Shown in pieces: positions 16,314 to 24,719 of a stretch of 45,729 nt of DNA. Location: assembly GCA_017463025.1 (NCBI GenBank), contig JAFTPZ010000058.1, positions 1 to 45,729 of the forward strand, in the 5' to 3' direction. Positions within the stretch are counted from its first letter, which is position 1; each line of letters opens with the position of its first letter. The DNA comes from Clostridia bacterium (GTDB lineage Bacteria; Bacillota; Clostridia; Christensenellales; Borkfalkiaceae). Below the pieces are notes generated by a model that was not told where the DNA came from, did no database searches, and worked only from the letters and a program-made list of their open reading frames with translations. The position numbers and the translations under genes were made by a program.

Positions 16314-17482
16314 GCGCCGCCCTCCTTTTCCTGCATATCGGCAAGTACGCTCAAAAACAGGTTTTTAAGCTCCGCTTTGGGCTCGGCGTTATACGCGCTT
16401 TTATAATACGCGTCGAACAGCGCGGAATCGGTCAGTCCCTTTCTGCTTTCCAACTGCACCGTTTCTTCCGTACGGATCTCCGTAACGAGAGAAACGAGGT
16501 TTTCGTGCGAGGCAAGCCGCGCGCTATCGGCAGAGGTCAAAGGCGACGTTAAGATCAGTTTCATTTCCACGAGGTTTTCGGGGTACGTTTCCAACAGTAT
16601 TTCCGCGTTGGAGGTGGAATCCGATTCCAGTCTGACGAGCTTTTTACCTTTGGTGAGCGGAATATCGCGTAAGTTTTCCACGCCCGATTTCGTGAGGTCG
16701 AATACCTTAACCCCTTTATCCGCCCGTTCGTCAAAGGAATATTGCAAGGGCGAGCCGCTGTAATAGCAATGCCTTTCGCCCATTTTTTGCTTTTTGTGCA
16801 GATGCCCGAGCGCGATATAGTCGCTCTTTGGAAGTGCGCTCGCAGGAATTGCGCGCGCGCCGCCGAGGTCGATCTCGCGTTCGCTGTCCGATACCGCGCC
16901 CCCTGCTACGAAGATATGCGCCATAAACACGGACGGGAGTTTATCCACGTTGCCGCTCTCCCCCTCGTCGATCCATTGTTTCATACGCTCTACGTACGGC
17001 AGGTCGGATTTTTCTTCCTTGAATCTTGCCTCGTTGGGATAGGGCAGCGTGGAAACGAACGCTTTCTCGCCGCGGTCGTTTTCGAAGATCACGTAGCCTT
17101 TGCCCGACGCGCACGGGTGTATTTTTCTCGACTTGTTTTGCGTGGGGATCGTCGATCTTGCGTTGCCGACGATATACACCCCCTGTTCCTCGGAAAAGGG
17201 CGAAACCGCACAAAGACGTACGCCGTCGTCGTGGTTGCCGCTGATCACGAGTACCGCGCGGTTCTCTCCTGCGACGAGCTTGATCTTGGAAAAGAACAGC
17301 TCCTCCGCCTCGGCGCTGGGCATATACGTATCGAAAACGTCGCCGGCGATAAGCACGAGCTCGATCTGTTCTTTCTCGCAAAGCACAATGATCTCGTCGA
17401 GGACTTCCGCCTGCTCGGCAAGACGGTCGCGGCCCATAAGGCGTTTGCCGACGTGCCAATCGGACGTGTGCAAAATTCTCAC
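16310..17482 (-). CDS. sbcD: Exonuclease subunit SbcD (Mre11-like nuclease)
   Basis: Calcineurin-like metallophosphoesterase, the nuclease subunit of the SbcCD complex. Metal-binding motifs are in order: HTSDWHVGK (residues 5-13), LIAGDVFD, VISGNHDDG and ALGHLHKKQ. The 390-residue length is typical. The start is GTG at 17482, supported by AGGAGGT eight bases upstream. Its promoter is probably the TTGATT-17-TATAAT pair at 17642-17614, giving a leader of about 125 bases that runs head-on against the dnaD promoter. Confidence 0.95.
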   Translation of the reverse strand: MRILHTSDWHVGKRLMGRDRLAEQAEVLDEIIVLCEKEQIELVLIAGDVFDTYMPSAEAEELFFSKIKLVAGENRAVLVISGNHDDGVRLCAVSPFSEEQGVYIVGNARSTIPTQNKSRKIHPCASGKGYVIFENDRGEKAFVSTLPYPNEARFKEEKSDLPYVERMKQWIDEGESGNVDKLPSVFMAHIFVAGGAVSDSEREIDLGGARAIPASALPKSDYIALGHLHKKQKMGERHCYYSGSPLQYSFDERADKGVKVFDLTKSGVENLRDIPLTKGKKLVRLESDSTSNAEILLETYPENLVEMKLILTSPLTSADSARLASHENLVSLVTEIRTEETVQLESRKGLTDSALFDAYYKSAYNAEPKAELKNLFLSVLADMQEKEGGA

Positions 17483-17541
17483 TTGTCGCTACCTCCTGCC
17501 TGTATTTTTTTCGCTTTTTCGGAAAATGGGGGCAAAGCCGC

Positions 17542-17570
17542 TTGATTTTCCTTTGGAAAAAAGGTATAAT
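17542..17570 (+). promoter_or_regulatory. Sigma-A promoter for the DnaD-like gene
   Basis: TTGATT at 17542-17547 and TATAAT at 17565-17570 are 17 bp apart. Transcription would begin near 17577, about 120 bases before the ATG at 17697. It lies inside the predicted leader of sbcD on the other strand. A small hairpin (CCGCTT-TTCC-AAGCGG, 17580-17595) follows at once. Confidence 0.7.
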
Positions 17571-17613
17571 GATTTTACTCCGCTTTTCCAAGCGGTGATA
17601 CTCATACTATTTT

Positions 17614-17642
17614 ATTATACACTATTTCTTCGAAGAAATCAA
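17614..17642 (-). promoter_or_regulatory. Sigma-A promoter for sbcDC
   Basis: Read on minus, TTGATT (17642-17637) and TATAAT (17619-17614) are 17 bp apart. The predicted start near 17607 lies to the right of the plus-strand start near 17577, so the two promoters fire toward each other and their first 30 or so transcribed bases overlap. Confidence 0.65.
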
Positions 17643-17696
17643 GAAAAGTACCACGATAGAATAAAATTTTTCTCAATTAAAATACGGAGGCGGATT

Positions 17697-19421
17697 ATGG
17701 CGTTTTGCTCCTTTTCCAAGGACTGCGACGGTAATTCCTACGTTACCGTCGAAAACAAGTTCATTACGAAATATTTACCCGAAGCGGACGGGTTTGCCGT
17801 AAAGGTCTATCTTTACGGCTTATACCTTTGCAAAAACGCCGATTCCGATTTCGGTTTGAAGTCGATGGCGGAGGTACTCAAAACTACCGAAGAAAAAATC
17901 GCCGAAGCGTTTGCATTTTGGGAGGATTACGACCTTGTTGAAGTCATTTCCAAATCCCCTTTCGCCGTGCAATATCTGCCCGTGAAGTCCGCGCTCGGAC
18001 GACCGAAAAAGGTACGCTATGAGCAATACGCCGATTTCAACAAGGAATTACAGCGTAAAATGCAGCGCGTGGGAAAATTCGTGTCCTCGGGGGATTATCT
18101 CAAATATATGCGTTTCCTCGAAGAGAATGCTATGCAACCGCAAGCTTTACTACTTATCGCCGAATACTGCATCAACAAGCAGGGCGACGGGGTCTCCCCC
18201 TCCTATATTTTCAATAAAGCGAAAAAGCTGATCCGTGGCGGCGCGTTGACGTACGAGCAGGTGGAGCGCGAGCTTTCCGCCTACAACGCGCACGAGGGCG
18301 ACCTTATCGCCGTGTTCGCGGCGTTGGGGCTTTCGGGCGCGCATCAGCGTACGCCTGACGAAAGCGAGTATTCCCTCTATCGAAAGTGGACGGAAACGCT
18401 TGTATTTTCCAAGGAAAGCGTACTTGCCGCCGCCAAGGGATTAAAGCGCGGTACTATGAATATCCTCGACATTACGTTAGAGGATCTCTATGAGCGCGGC
18501 TTGAAAGAGTCGAAAGAGATTTCTGAATTTTTGCAGACGCGTGAGGGTATGGCAAACCTTGCGTTCCGTGTAGGAAGAAAGCTGGGGGTGAAAGTAAGCA
18601 ACCCCACCCCCTATATCGAGGAGTATATCGAAAAATGGTGCGGCTTCGGGTTTGAGGACGCCGCCCTGCTCGATATCGCTTTATTCTGTCTGAAAAACGG
18701 ACGCGGTAGTTTCGACGAAATGCACGCGGTCGTGGAAAAGCTGGCTGGGCGCGGCGCGGTAACGAAAGAGAGCGTGAAAGCGTTCTTGCAGGAAAAGAAC
18801 GACGATCTGAAACTGTTTGCGAAAATTCAGGAGGTTTGCGGCTCGATTCGCAAGACCGCCGCCAACCTTGCGCTTGTGAAAACTTGGCGCGAATGGGGGT
18901 TTTCGGAAGATATGATCTTGGAGGCGGCGCGGCGTAGTTGCAGCAGCGCAAGCCCGATACCGTATATGAACAAAATTCTTTCCGAATGGAAAGAAACCAA
19001 CGTTTTCGAGCTGAAAAATATCCCCTCTTCCGTTTCGTCGCGAAGTACGTTTATAACCAATGCCGCAGTGGACGCGGCGAATGCGAAAGCCGAACGCGAA
19101 AGATATTACGCGTTGCTCCGTGAAAAGGCGCAAACGCGCGCGGACAAGTATCTTGCGAAAGCGAACGGGAACGCGCGGTTCAAGGAAATTTCCGTCGAGC
19201 TTTCGAAAATGGAAATCGCGCTCGCCAAAGCCGAGGTGTTCGAACCGAAAAATCTGCCTGCGTTGACGGAGAAAAAGCAATCGCTTTTAACGGAGCGAAA
19301 GGGTATTTTGTTGGCTTTGGGGATAGACGAAAACGACTTAACGCCGAGATTTTCTTGCGGAAAGTGTTCGGATACGGGATTTTTGCCCAGCGGCGCGGCG
19401 TGCGGCTGTTACAAAGGCTGA
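17697..19421 (+). CDS. DnaD-domain protein with C-terminal helicase-loader (DnaI/DnaC N-domain)-like segment
   Basis: A 574-residue protein. The N-terminal winged-helix part (about 1-130: a replication-initiation domain with DFGLKSMAEVLKTTEEKIAEAF) and DnaD-type helical repeats (about 180-450, for example SGDYLKYMRFLEENAM and GRGSFDEMHAVVEKL) fit primosomal DnaD/DnaB-type proteins. From about residue 470 it changes to a Lys/Glu-rich coiled helix, GIDENDLTPRFS, and the cysteine motif CGKCSDTGFLPSGAACGC (Cys554, 557, 569, 571). This copies the N-terminal zinc-binding, helicase-contacting domain of clostridial DnaI/DnaC loaders. The AAA+ ATPase that normally follows is absent, and a tRNA comes next. 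ATG at 17697 is chosen for its GGAGG eight bases upstream; the open frame further left is non-coding. Confidence 0.85.
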   Translation: MAFCSFSKDCDGNSYVTVENKFITKYLPEADGFAVKVYLYGLYLCKNADSDFGLKSMAEVLKTTEEKIAEAFAFWEDYDLVEVISKSPFAVQYLPVKSALGRPKKVRYEQYADFNKELQRKMQRVGKFVSSGDYLKYMRFLEENAMQPQALLLIAEYCINKQGDGVSPSYIFNKAKKLIRGGALTYEQVERELSAYNAHEGDLIAVFAALGLSGAHQRTPDESEYSLYRKWTETLVFSKESVLAAAKGLKRGTMNILDITLEDLYERGLKESKEISEFLQTREGMANLAFRVGRKLGVKVSNPTPYIEEYIEKWCGFGFEDAALLDIALFCLKNGRGSFDEMHAVVEKLAGRGAVTKESVKAFLQEKNDDLKLFAKIQEVCGSIRKTAANLALVKTWREWGFSEDMILEAARRSCSSASPIPYMNKILSEWKETNVFELKNIPSSVSSRSTFITNAAVDAANAKAERERYYALLREKAQTRADKYLAKANGNARFKEISVELSKMEIALAKAEVFEPKNLPALTEKKQSLLTERKGILLALGIDENDLTPRFSCGKCSDTGFLPSGAACGCYKG

Positions 19422-19468
19422 ACGCAAAAGATTTTTTTGAAAATTTGAAAAAGCGTGGTGAAAATGCT

Positions 19469-19497
19469 TGCATTTTTTCAAAAAATACAGTAATATA
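19469..19497 (+). promoter_or_regulatory. Likely promoter of tRNA-Ser
   Basis: TTGCAT (19469-19474) and TAATAT (19492-19497) are separated by 17 bp in an AT-rich stretch, ending about 30 bases before the tRNA. A small GTTGC-GTGT-GCAAC hairpin lies between. The match is moderate; the -10 could also be TATAAA three bases further on. Confidence 0.45.
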
Positions 19498-19527
19498 AAT
19501 AGGCGTTGCGTGTGCAACCCTATTCTT

Positions 19528-19618
19528 GCAGAGATGTCTGAGTGGTTTAAGGAGCACGATTGGAAATCGTGTGTAGGTCTGAAGCTTACCGGAGGTTCGA
19601 ATCCTCTTCTCTGCGCCA
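19528..19618 (+). tRNA. tRNA-Ser (anticodon GGA)
   Basis: The acceptor GCAGAGA (19528-19534) pairs with TCTCTGC, followed by G and an encoded CCA. The anticodon stem CACGA/TCGTG closes the loop TTGGAAA, giving GGA. The long variable arm is typical of tRNA-Ser, and GGTTCGAATCC is the T-arm. It lies between the DnaD-like gene and pnuC. Confidence 0.96.
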
Positions 19619-19620
19619 AC

Positions 19621-19650
19621 GGTGGAACGATTACTTATAATCGTTCCACC
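19621..19650 (+). terminator. Perfect 13-bp hairpin after tRNA-Ser
   Basis: GGTGGAACGATTA pairs base for base with TAATCGTTCCACC around a CTTA loop, starting two bases after the tRNA CCA. No T-tract follows, so it may be a processing or partial termination signal rather than a classical terminator. If transcription passes, pnuC would be read from the tRNA promoter. Confidence 0.5.
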
Positions 19651-19664
19651 TCAACCGAATATAT

Positions 19665-19732
19665 ACCGCTACCGAGTGGTTGCGAATGGTGCGTTCGCAT
19701 TGCGTGTCGTTAAGTCTTTGAAGATACGCAAT
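19665..19732 (+). promoter_or_regulatory. Structured leader upstream of pnuC
   Basis: Three hairpins follow one another within 68 bases: ACCGCT-ACCG-AGTGGT (one G-U pair), TGCGAA-N7-TTCGCA at 19681-19699, and ATTGCGT/ACGCAAT at 19699-19732 with a 20-base loop. A GCGCAGTTTTTTT stretch and the pnuC ribosome binding site come next. I could not match it to a named riboswitch class. Confidence 0.4.
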
Positions 19733-19765
19733 GGGGCGCAGTTTTTTTAGGAGTTTCGTACCGTT

Positions 19766-20443
19766 ATGAAATTACGTTATTTTTCACCGTTTGAATGGGC
19801 GCTTTGGATAGGCTCGGTCGCTGTGATCGCGCTGTCCTTTTTGCTTGGCGGACAATTTCATATCCTTACCCTGATCGCCTCCCTCCTCGGCGTTACCGCT
19901 CTTATCTTTATCGCCAAGGGAAACGTGATCGGGCAATTTTTCGTGATCGTGTTCAGCTTATTATACGCCCTCGTTTCCTTGGAACAACGCTATTACGGGG
20001 AAATGATCACCTACCTTGGAATGAGTCTGCCTGCCTCTATCGTGGCGTGCGTGAGCTGGCTGAAAAACCCCTCCAAACAAGGCAAAAACGAGGTGCAGGT
20101 GGCTACCATGTCCGCGACGAAATGGTTTTGGCTCGTGATTTCCTCCCTACTTGTTACCCTCGCTTTTTACTTTATTCTCCGCTTTTTCAATACCAACAAT
20201 CTACTCGTGAGCACCATTTCCGTGACGACGAGCTTTCTTGCCGCTATGCTCCTTATTTTGCGCAGCCCCTTTTACGCCGTCGCCTACGCCGCAAACGATA
20301 TCGTTTTGATCGTGTTATGGGTCTTCTCCTGCTTCGTTTCGATCGCGTATTTGCCGATGGTCATTTGTTTCGTCGCCTTTCTTTTCAACGACCTTTACGG
20401 CTTTTACAGCTGGAAAAAAATGCAGAAACGACAAAACAAATAA
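19766..20443 (+). CDS. pnuC: Nicotinamide riboside/mononucleotide transporter, PnuC family
   Basis: Polytopic membrane protein of 225 residues with about seven hydrophobic segments, the usual PnuC layout. It imports NAD precursors, driven by intracellular phosphorylation in studied members. Supporting features are the aromatic-rich NDLYGFYSWKKMQK end and the SLLYALVSLEQRYYGEM loop, which resemble the PnuC nicotinamide-site regions. The ATG follows AGGAG. nadE lies 4 kb further on the same strand. PnuT (thiamine) and PnuX relatives share the fold, so the substrate is inferred. Confidence 0.85.
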   Translation: MKLRYFSPFEWALWIGSVAVIALSFLLGGQFHILTLIASLLGVTALIFIAKGNVIGQFFVIVFSLLYALVSLEQRYYGEMITYLGMSLPASIVACVSWLKNPSKQGKNEVQVATMSATKWFWLVISSLLVTLAFYFILRFFNTNNLLVSTISVTTSFLAAMLLILRSPFYAVAYAANDIVLIVLWVFSCFVSIAYLPMVICFVAFLFNDLYGFYSWKKMQKRQNK

Positions 20444-20473
20444 AATTTTTTACAATAAAATACGAACAAATGT

Positions 20474-20502
20474 TTGACTTTTGTTTCTACGCGGTGTATA
20501 AT
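20474..20502 (+). promoter_or_regulatory. Strong sigma-A promoter abutting the radical-SAM gene
   Basis: TTGACT (20474-20479) and a perfect TATAAT (20497-20502) are exactly 17 bp apart. The normal start point, about seven bases after the -10, falls on or next to the ATG at 20509, so the transcript would have almost no leader. Confidence 0.85.
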
Positions 20503-20508
20503 GGGAGT

Positions 20509-21780
20509 ATGATTACGCAGGAAAAGTTGACAATTTTAACGGAGGGTGCGAAATACGACGTGTCGTGTTCGTCGTCGGGGAGTAAGCGCAAAAACGAGGG
20601 CGGTATGGGAAACGGGTACGTTTCGGGGTGCTGTCATTCTTTCACGCCCGACGGGCGGTGCGTTTCGTTACTCAAAATTTTACTTTCCAACGACTGCATT
20701 TACGATTGCAAGTACTGTCCCAACCGCTATTCCGCGGACGTGCCGCGTGCAACGGCTACGCCCAAGGAAATTTGCGAGCTTGTGATCGATTTTTACAAGC
20801 GTAATTATATCGAGGGGTTATTCCTCTCCTCCGCTGTGTTCGTCAATCCCGACTACACGATGGAACGGCTTGTTCTGATCGTAAAAAAATTACGGCTCGA
20901 ATACGGATTTCACGGCTACATACACCTCAAAGGCGTACCGAGAGCCTCTGCCGATTTAACGAACGAGGCGGCGAAGTATGCCGACAGAATGAGCTATAAC
21001 GTCGAGTTCCCCTCCGAGCGTAGCTTAAAGCTGCTTGCGCCGCAAAAGAGCAAGGATAGCTTACTTTTGCCCATGAAAGAGCTGACGGCAAGCCGTTCTC
21101 AATTTATCGAAGAAAGAAAAAAAGGGTTGATTAAAGGACATTTTTTGCCTGCCGGACAAACGACGCAAATGATCGTGGGCGCGTCGCCAGAACCCGACGG
21201 ACAAATTTTACGACTCACCCAAGCGTTATACCGCAAGATGCAATTACGGCGCGTGTATTATTCCTCCTACGTATCCGTCGTGCGCGATCCCCTACTTCCC
21301 GACGCAGGCGCAGGACAATTACGCGAACACCGTTTATATCAAGCGGACTGGTTATTGCGGTTCTACGGATTTTCGGTGGAGGAGATCGTGGGCGAGGGGG
21401 ATAATCTGGACTTGGAATTCGATCCAAAATGCGCGTGGGCGTTACGGAATATGCATCTATTCCCCGTGGAAATCAACCGCGCGCCCCTCGAAATGCTGTT
21501 ACGCGTCCCAGGGATCGGCGGCAAAAACGCGTATAAAATTATCGAAGCGCGGAAATTTACCAAGCTTGCGTTTGAGGACTTGATCAAAATGCGCGTCGCC
21601 TTAAAACGCGCCAAGCATTTTATCACTTGCGGCGGTAAATTTTACGGCGCGAAAAGTCCATTTGCCGTGCGCGGCTTGCTTGCCGCCGCGGAAACGCAGG
21701 AAAGCGCGGAGCAGCTCGATCTATTCTCCGCTCTATCCACGCCTCAAAACGCGGCAATGGCGTTGACGGGACAGCTTTGA
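20509..21780 (+). CDS. Putative DNA modification/repair radical SAM protein (TIGR03916 type)
   Basis: A 423-residue radical-SAM enzyme with the cluster motif CIYDCKYC (Cys63, 67, 70), preceded by the family hallmark KYDVSCSSSGSKR. The C-terminal half ends in a helix-hairpin-helix-like segment, LLRVPGIGGKNAYKI, as found in DNA-binding proteins. It is always or nearly always paired with the next gene's family, and a DNA modification or repair role is proposed but unproven. ATG 20509 gives the conserved N-terminus; the GGGAG before it is only one base away, too close to act normally, so initiation may be leaderless. Confidence 0.9.
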   Translation: MITQEKLTILTEGAKYDVSCSSSGSKRKNEGGMGNGYVSGCCHSFTPDGRCVSLLKILLSNDCIYDCKYCPNRYSADVPRATATPKEICELVIDFYKRNYIEGLFLSSAVFVNPDYTMERLVLIVKKLRLEYGFHGYIHLKGVPRASADLTNEAAKYADRMSYNVEFPSERSLKLLAPQKSKDSLLLPMKELTASRSQFIEERKKGLIKGHFLPAGQTTQMIVGASPEPDGQILRLTQALYRKMQLRRVYYSSYVSVVRDPLLPDAGAGQLREHRLYQADWLLRFYGFSVEEIVGEGDNLDLEFDPKCAWALRNMHLFPVEINRAPLEMLLRVPGIGGKNAYKIIEARKFTKLAFEDLIKMRVALKRAKHFITCGGKFYGAKSPFAVRGLLAAAETQESAEQLDLFSALSTPQNAAMALTGQL

Positions 21781-21796
21781 GGGGGGCAGGTATGCA

Positions 21797-22534
21797 ATGA
21801 TCTACTTTTTCGACGGTTCGGAGAGCGGTTTTTTGACGGCGTTTTTGGCGGCGTTTCACGACCAAAACGCGATCGTAACCTCCAAAAGAACGCAGATGAT
21901 CTTGGGGCAAGAGCCCGTGTTTATCCACACGGACGAGGGGCGTGCGAACAAAGCGAAAGCGCGGCTTTACACGTTTGACAAGCACGCCGCGCACGATCTT
22001 TCTCTGCTCCTGCGTTGCGGCGACGAGGACAACGAACAAACGGCGTTTTTATATTTACGGTTTTTGGCGTTGCAAAAACGGTCGGTGCGCAATATGCTCG
22101 CCGAAACTGCGGTGTTCGACGCAATGGCGACGATCAAGCGCGTGGGGTTGGAGATACACCACCTACACGGGTTTATACGGTTTATGGAAACGCAAAGCGG
22201 CGCGCTCTACGCCCCCTTTTCGCCCGATCACGATATTTGCGACTTGCTACTCCCCCATTTTCGGGCGCGCTTTTCAAGCTATCCATTCGTGTTGCACGAC
22301 GTATCGAGAAAAAAAGCCGCCGTATACGACGGCGAGCATTCCTTTCTCGCGCCCCTTGAAAAGGCGGACGTGTTGTTATCTGCCGACGAGCTTGCGTGGC
22401 AGGGGCTTTGGAAACGGTATTACGCCGCGGTCAATATCCCCTCGCGCGAACGACTCAAACAAATGCGCGGATATATGCCCGTGCGGTATTGGAAATTTAT
22501 GCCCGAAAAGGAGAATACACCGCCCTTTTCGTGA
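21797..22534 (+). CDS. Probable DNA metabolism protein, TIGR03915/DUF4130 family
   Basis: A 245-residue protein starting MIYFFDGSESGFLTAFL, the typical beginning of the TIGR03915 family. Its middle (LYLRFLALQKRSVRNMLA, then RVGLEIHHLHGFIRFMET) matches the DUF4130 core, which has been linked to uracil-DNA glycosylase-like partners. It follows the radical-SAM gene after 16 bases with an AGG-type site, so the two are co-expressed. They are thought to act together on DNA; the chemistry is unknown. Confidence 0.9.
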   Translation: MIYFFDGSESGFLTAFLAAFHDQNAIVTSKRTQMILGQEPVFIHTDEGRANKAKARLYTFDKHAAHDLSLLLRCGDEDNEQTAFLYLRFLALQKRSVRNMLAETAVFDAMATIKRVGLEIHHLHGFIRFMETQSGALYAPFSPDHDICDLLLPHFRARFSSYPFVLHDVSRKKAAVYDGEHSFLAPLEKADVLLSADELAWQGLWKRYYAAVNIPSRERLKQMRGYMPVRYWKFMPEKENTPPFS

Positions 22535-22562
22535 TTTTCAAGCGGAAAAACCGTTGAAAACG

Positions 22563-22592
22563 TTGACAAACGGGCATATTTTAGAGTATAAT
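22563..22592 (+). promoter_or_regulatory. Sigma-A promoter of glnN-nadE
   Basis: A perfect TTGACA (22563-22568) and a perfect TATAAT (22587-22592) are 18 bp apart, about 35 bases before the glnN ATG. No obvious inverted repeat overlaps it. Confidence 0.85.
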
Positions 22593-22627
22593 ATTCCTAT
22601 CTGATACGTAAGGAGAATAAAGTAGTT

Positions 22628-24718
22628 ATGGCAGGTGTGGCTGAATATTTCGGTTCGATGGTGTTTGACGACAAAGTGATGAAAGAACGTCTTTCCGAGG
22701 ACGTTTACGCGGCGTTGAAACGCACTATGCAGGACGGGAGAAGTCTGAATTTATCCGTGGCGAACGCCGTAGCGTCCGCTATGAAAGACTGGGCGGTGGA
22801 GCTCGGCGCAACTCATTACACACATTGGTTCCAGCCGATGACGGGTATTACCGCCGAAAAACACGACAGCTTTATCACCCCCGCCGAGGGCGGCAGAGTG
22901 ATTATGGAATTTTCGGGCAAGGAGCTCGTTCGCGGCGAGCCCGACGCGTCTTCTTTCCCCTCGGGAGGATTACGCGCAACCTTTGAAGCGCGCGGCTACA
23001 CCGCTTGGGACGCGACCTCTTACGCCTTTATCAAAGACGGTGTGTTATGTATTCCCACCGCGTTCTGCTCGTATGCAGGCGACGCTCTCGACCAGAAAAC
23101 CCCTCTTCTCCGTTCTATGGAGGCGATCAACCGTCAGGCGCTCCGCGTGTTGAAATTATTCGGGAACGAGGACGTAACTTCGGTGAAAACGACCGTCGGC
23201 CCCGAGCAGGAATATTTCCTCGTGGACAAGGACGTATTCAATCAGCGCAAAGACCTGCTCTACACGGGGCGCACGCTATTCGGCGCGAAACCGCCCAAGG
23301 GGCAGGAAATGGAAGATCATTATTTCGGCGTGCTCAAACCGCGCGTGCAGGCGTTTATGAAAGACCTTGACGAGGAGCTTTGGAAGTTGGGCGTTTTAGC
23401 CAAAACCGAGCATAACGAGGCCGCGCCGGCACAACACGAGCTTGCGCCGATCTTTGCGACGGCGAATATTGCCGCCGATCACAACCAACTTACGATGGAA
23501 ATTATGCAACGGCTTGCAAAGCAACACAATCTCGTGTGTCTGCTCCACGAAAAGCCGTTCAAGGGCGTGAACGGGAGCGGTAAGCATAACAACTGGTCGA
23601 TCTCTACCAACACGGGCGTGAATTTATTAGAGCCTGGGGAAACGCCGTACGAGAACGCGCAATTTTTGCTGTTCCTCTGCGCCGTTTTGAAAGCCGTGGA
23701 CGATTATCAGGATCTACTCCGCGCGTCCGTCGCCTCCGCAGGAAACGATCACCGTTTGGGCGCGTATGAAGCGCCGCCTGCCGTCGTGTCTATTTTCCTC
23801 GGTAGCGAACTCACCGATATTTTAGAGGCGATCGAGCGCGGCGAGGCGTACGGAGCGAAAGAAAAGGAACTCCTGCGCGTGGGCGTGCACACCCTGCCCA
23901 AGTTCCCCAAGGATACGACCGATCGTAACCGTACCTCCCCCTTTGCGTTTACGGGGAACAAGTTCGAATTCCGTATGCTCGGTTCGTCTGCGTCCGTATC
24001 CTATCCCAACACCGTACTCAACACGGCGGTCGCGGAGGAATTGAAACAATTTGCCGACGAGCTCGGAAATGCAAGCGATTTCGAAGTCGCTCTGCACGAT
24101 CTTATCCAGCGTGTGATCAAGGAACACAAGCGTATTATTTTCAACGGTAACGGCTACGACGACAAGTGGCTGGCAGAGGCGGAAAAACGGGGACTTCTCA
24201 ATCTCAAAACCACGCCCGACGCCCTGCCCTATCTCGTCAAAGACAAGAACGTGGCGTTGTTTACCGAACATAAGGTATTTACGGAACGCGAGCTACATTC
24301 ACGTTACGAAATTTTAATGGAAAGCTATTGCAAGCTCATCAATATCGAGGGGCGGACGATGGTGGATATGGCTATGAAAGACATTCTGCCTGCCGTGAGC
24401 GAGTATTCGCAAACGCTCTGCAATACCCTACTTGCCAAAAAAGCGGTGTGCGAGTCGATCGATAATACTTATGAAAAGGAAATGATCGAAAAGGTTTCCA
24501 AACTCTCCGCGGACGCTTACAAGTATGCAAAGGATTTGGAAAAGGTCTTGAACGGCGCGGCGAAGATCGAGGACGTTACCGCTTTGGGCGTATATTATAA
24601 AGACAAAGTGTTGACTTTGATGGCGAAGTTACGCGAAAAGGCGGACGCGTTGGAGAATATCGTTTCCGCCGATTACTGGTGTTTCCCGACCTACGGGGAT
24701 CTGTTATTCGGAGTTTGA
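22628..24718 (+). CDS. glnN: Glutamine synthetase type III
   Basis: ATP-dependent amidation of glutamate with ammonia; cytosolic. The 696-residue length and the N-terminus [19 protein letters not shown] are typical of GSIII (GlnN), which forms double hexamers and lacks the adenylylation site of GSI. Catalytic-site segments include [32 protein letters not shown] and [17 protein letters not shown]. It has its own consensus promoter and AAGGAG, spaced 14 bases from the ATG. One base separates its TGA from the nadE ATG. Confidence 0.97.
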   Translation: MAGVAEYFGSMVFDDKVMKERLSEDVYAALKRTMQDGRSLNLSVANAVASAMKDWAVELGATHYTHWFQPMTGITAEKHDSFITPAEGGRVIMEFSGKELVRGEPDASSFPSGGLRATFEARGYTAWDATSYAFIKDGVLCIPTAFCSYAGDALDQKTPLLRSMEAINRQALRVLKLFGNEDVTSVKTTVGPEQEYFLVDKDVFNQRKDLLYTGRTLFGAKPPKGQEMEDHYFGVLKPRVQAFMKDLDEELWKLGVLAKTEHNEAAPAQHELAPIFATANIAADHNQLTMEIMQRLAKQHNLVCLLHEKPFKGVNGSGKHNNWSISTNTGVNLLEPGETPYENAQFLLFLCAVLKAVDDYQDLLRASVASAGNDHRLGAYEAPPAVVSIFLGSELTDILEAIERGEAYGAKEKELLRVGVHTLPKFPKDTTDRNRTSPFAFTGNKFEFRMLGSSASVSYPNTVLNTAVAEELKQFADELGNASDFEVALHDLIQRVIKEHKRIIFNGNGYDDKWLAEAEKRGLLNLKTTPDALPYLVKDKNVALFTEHKVFTERELHSRYEILMESYCKLINIEGRTMVDMAMKDILPAVSEYSQTLCNTLLAKKAVCESIDNTYEKEMIEKVSKLSADAYKYAKDLEKVLNGAAKIEDVTALGVYYKDKVLTLMAKLREKADALENIVSADYWCFPTYGDLLFGV

Positions 24719-24719
24719 T

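Noticed and set aside
17100..17696. N-terminal extension of the DnaD-like protein
   Set aside because: The frame is open but overlaps sbcD antisense and the promoters; ATG 17697 has a strong ribosome binding site.
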